NCBI RefSeq assembly: GCF_002930105.1
Contig: NZ_PJRN01000025.1
Location: 1-42,187 of the forward strand
Reading direction: 5' to 3'
Source: Billgrantia saliphila
Lineage (GTDB): Bacteria > Pseudomonadota > Gammaproteobacteria > Pseudomonadales > Halomonadaceae
DNA: 42,187 bases
Each line of letters starts with the position of its first letter. Position 1 is the stretch's first letter. A program made the position numbers and the translations under genes. The notes under the pieces are model-generated. The model saw nothing but the letters and a program-made list of their open reading frames with translations. It was not told the origin of the DNA and did no database searches. Shown piece after piece: positions 41,027 through 42,187 of this stretch.

Positions 41027-42186
41027 GACGTCCCCCCCGCCGCCCTCAGCAGCGACAGCGGCCACTCCGCCACCAGCCCCAGCAGCAGCGAGGCCAGCGC
41101 CAGCGTCAGCGCGATGGCATCCATCCCCCAGGGCACCGGCCGGTAGTCGAGCGAGGGAGCATCCTCGACGAAGGAGTAGCGGAACATACGGAAGACATAG
41201 GCGGCGCTGAGCAACGTGCCCACGGCCAGCACCGCCAACCAGATCCACTGGCCGGCCATGAGGGCGGCATTCAGCAGCAGCCACTTGGCAGAGAACCCCA
41301 GGCTCGGTGGCAGCCCGACCAGGCTGACCGCGGCGATACCGAAGCTGAGCAGCGCGAGCGGAAAGCGGCGGCTGGCGCCCGCCAGTTCACGCAGCTGCGC
41401 CTTGCCGGTGGCCAGCACCAGGTTACCGGCGGCGAGGAACAGGGCCACCTTGGCCACGCCATGGGCGACCAACTGCAGCCAGGTGCCCTCCCAGGCCACG
41501 GCGGCGACCGTCGAATCGGTACCCACCAGCAGCGGAAAACCCAACAGCAGGTAGCCCAGCTGCGAGACGGTGGACCACGCCAGCAACTCCTTGAGCCTTG
41601 CCGCGCGCCAGGCCATCACCCCACCCCATACCACGGCGGCGGCGGCCAGGCCGCCGACCAGCCAGGCCGCCGGCGCGGCTTGCGGCGTCAGTACCAACCA
41701 CAGTTGTAGCGCGATGAAGAAGGACGCCTTGATCACCAGACCGGCATGGACCGCGCTGATCGGAGTCCACGCCGCCGCATGCACCGGTGCCAGCCAGGCA
41801 TGCAGCGGGAACGCCGCCGCCTTGAGCAGCAGGCCCGCACTGAGCAGCGCCACCGACACCCACAGTAGCGGCCCCGGCTCGGCGGCTTCCGCCAACCCCG
41901 CCAGGTCCAGCCGCCCCCAGGCGCCCAACAGCAACGCGATGCCGAGCAAGAAGGACAACGATCCAATGAGCGCCAGCAGCAGGTAGCGCAGCCCCGCCAC
42001 CAGCGCTTCGGCCTTGCCGGGAAGCAACATCAACCCGACGGCGACCAGCCCCATCATCTCCAGGCCGAAGTAGAGCAGCAGCAGATCGGCGGCGAGCCAG
42101 ATCAGCGAGAGGCTGGTGCCGAGCAGTCCCAACAGCGCCCAGAACCAGGCCTGGCTGCGCGCGGAAGCCTGCGCATCTACCCGCAG
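41023..42186 (-). CDS. NuoN/MrpD-like proton-conducting membrane subunit (5' end outside window)
   Basis: The frame is open to the right edge, so the N-terminus is missing. About 387 residues are seen. Features: LLLLYFGLEMMGLVAVGLM with the membrane Glu, GLLLKAAAFPLHAWLAPVHA with a transport Lys, ISAVHAGLVIKASFF, and LLAWSTVSQLGYLLLG. With the two following subunits it forms an operon of three antiporter-like proteins. Whether it belongs to a Mrp antiporter, a hydrogenase-type complex or another energy-coupling system depends on genes to the right. Confidence 0.87.
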   Translation of the reverse strand: MRVDAQASARSQAWFWALLGLLGTSLSLIWLAADLLLLYFGLEMMGLVAVGLMLLPGKAEALVAGLRYLLLALIGSLSFLLGIALLLGAWGRLDLAGLAEAAEPGPLLWVSVALLSAGLLLKAAAFPLHAWLAPVHAAAWTPISAVHAGLVIKASFFIALQLWLVLTPQAAPAAWLVGGLAAAAVVWGGVMAWRAARLKELLAWSTVSQLGYLLLGFPLLVGTDSTVAAVAWEGTWLQLVAHGVAKVALFLAAGNLVLATGKAQLRELAGASRRFPLALLSFGIAAVSLVGLPPSLGFSAKWLLLNAALMAGQWIWLAVLAVGTLLSAAYVFRMFRYSFVEDAPSLDYRPVPWGMDAIALTLALASLLLGLVAEWPLSLLRAAGGTS

Positions 42187-42187
42187 A

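Noticed and set aside
1..42187. CRISPR arrays, tRNA or rRNA genes
   Set aside because: No regularly spaced direct repeats and no tRNA/rRNA-like sequences were recognised by eye; a dedicated scan could still find weak cases.

Overview
The window looks like chromosome of a Halomonas-type gammaproteobacterium. This is inferred from high GC, nirBD, LrgAB, Mrp/complex I-type membrane subunits, a chemoreceptor, an RTX/CBM2 exoprotein and KefB/C-like transport; no rRNA marker is present. It is unusually rich in accessory genes. 

Left edge (3-1909): the 3' part of nirB and all of nirD, closed by a strong terminator. A KefB/C-like cation:proton antiporter follows (2131-4011). It lies between two near-identical copies of that terminator sequence. 

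Integron (about 4050-11385): a decayed integron integrase gene (intI, 10420-11385, + strand: two frameshifts and one amber codon) stands at the head of a cassette array that reads away from it on the - strand. A GTTACGC core marks attI (10240-10246), and two well-formed attC sites are visible (9157-9228 and 5367-5438). Cassette 1 holds a frameshifted DUF4917 (SIR2-like) gene. Cassette 2 is about 3.8 kb and AT-rich. It carries a complete three-gene ABC-three-component (ABC-3C) operon: a CTD/nuclease-like protein, a small middle component and a DUF3732 SMC/Rad50-like ATPase. This is a predicted biological-conflict (anti-phage or anti-plasmid) system and is the most interesting content of the window. 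Next come a frameshifted aac(3)-type gene and a VOC protein. 

Beyond intI lie a NERD-domain gene and then a diverged duplicate of the 3' end of nirD with its downstream sequence (about 12561-12720). Immediately after it a second - strand group starts, again with attC-like sites (MOSC, a close paralogue of the first VOC protein, then SRPBCC, GNAT, methyltransferase and a DUF6622-like remnant). The layout therefore resembles two nirD-anchored cassette regions in tandem. 

16.3-25.4 kb: small accessory genes (SnoaL-like; MFS with a divergent MocR regulator; a 1118-aa RTX/beta-helix/CBM2-like exoprotein; RibD/DHFR-like; YdeI-like; FosA; sugar O-acetyltransferase). A GTAAGTAAGCRCTGAC-type motif recurs four times in their intergenic gaps. 

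25.5-42.2 kb: more ordinary chromosome. It contains lrgAB, a class IV aminotransferase with a divergent LysR gene, a glyoxalase-like gene, a Gate-domain transporter with a divergent Lrp gene, a methyl-accepting chemotaxis protein, a YqaA-type membrane protein, an AAC(3)-I-like acetyltransferase, an APH-like kinase, a ZipA-C-like membrane protein, a PIN-PhoH ATPase, and an operon of three NuoL/M/N-like ion-translocating subunits that runs off the right edge.
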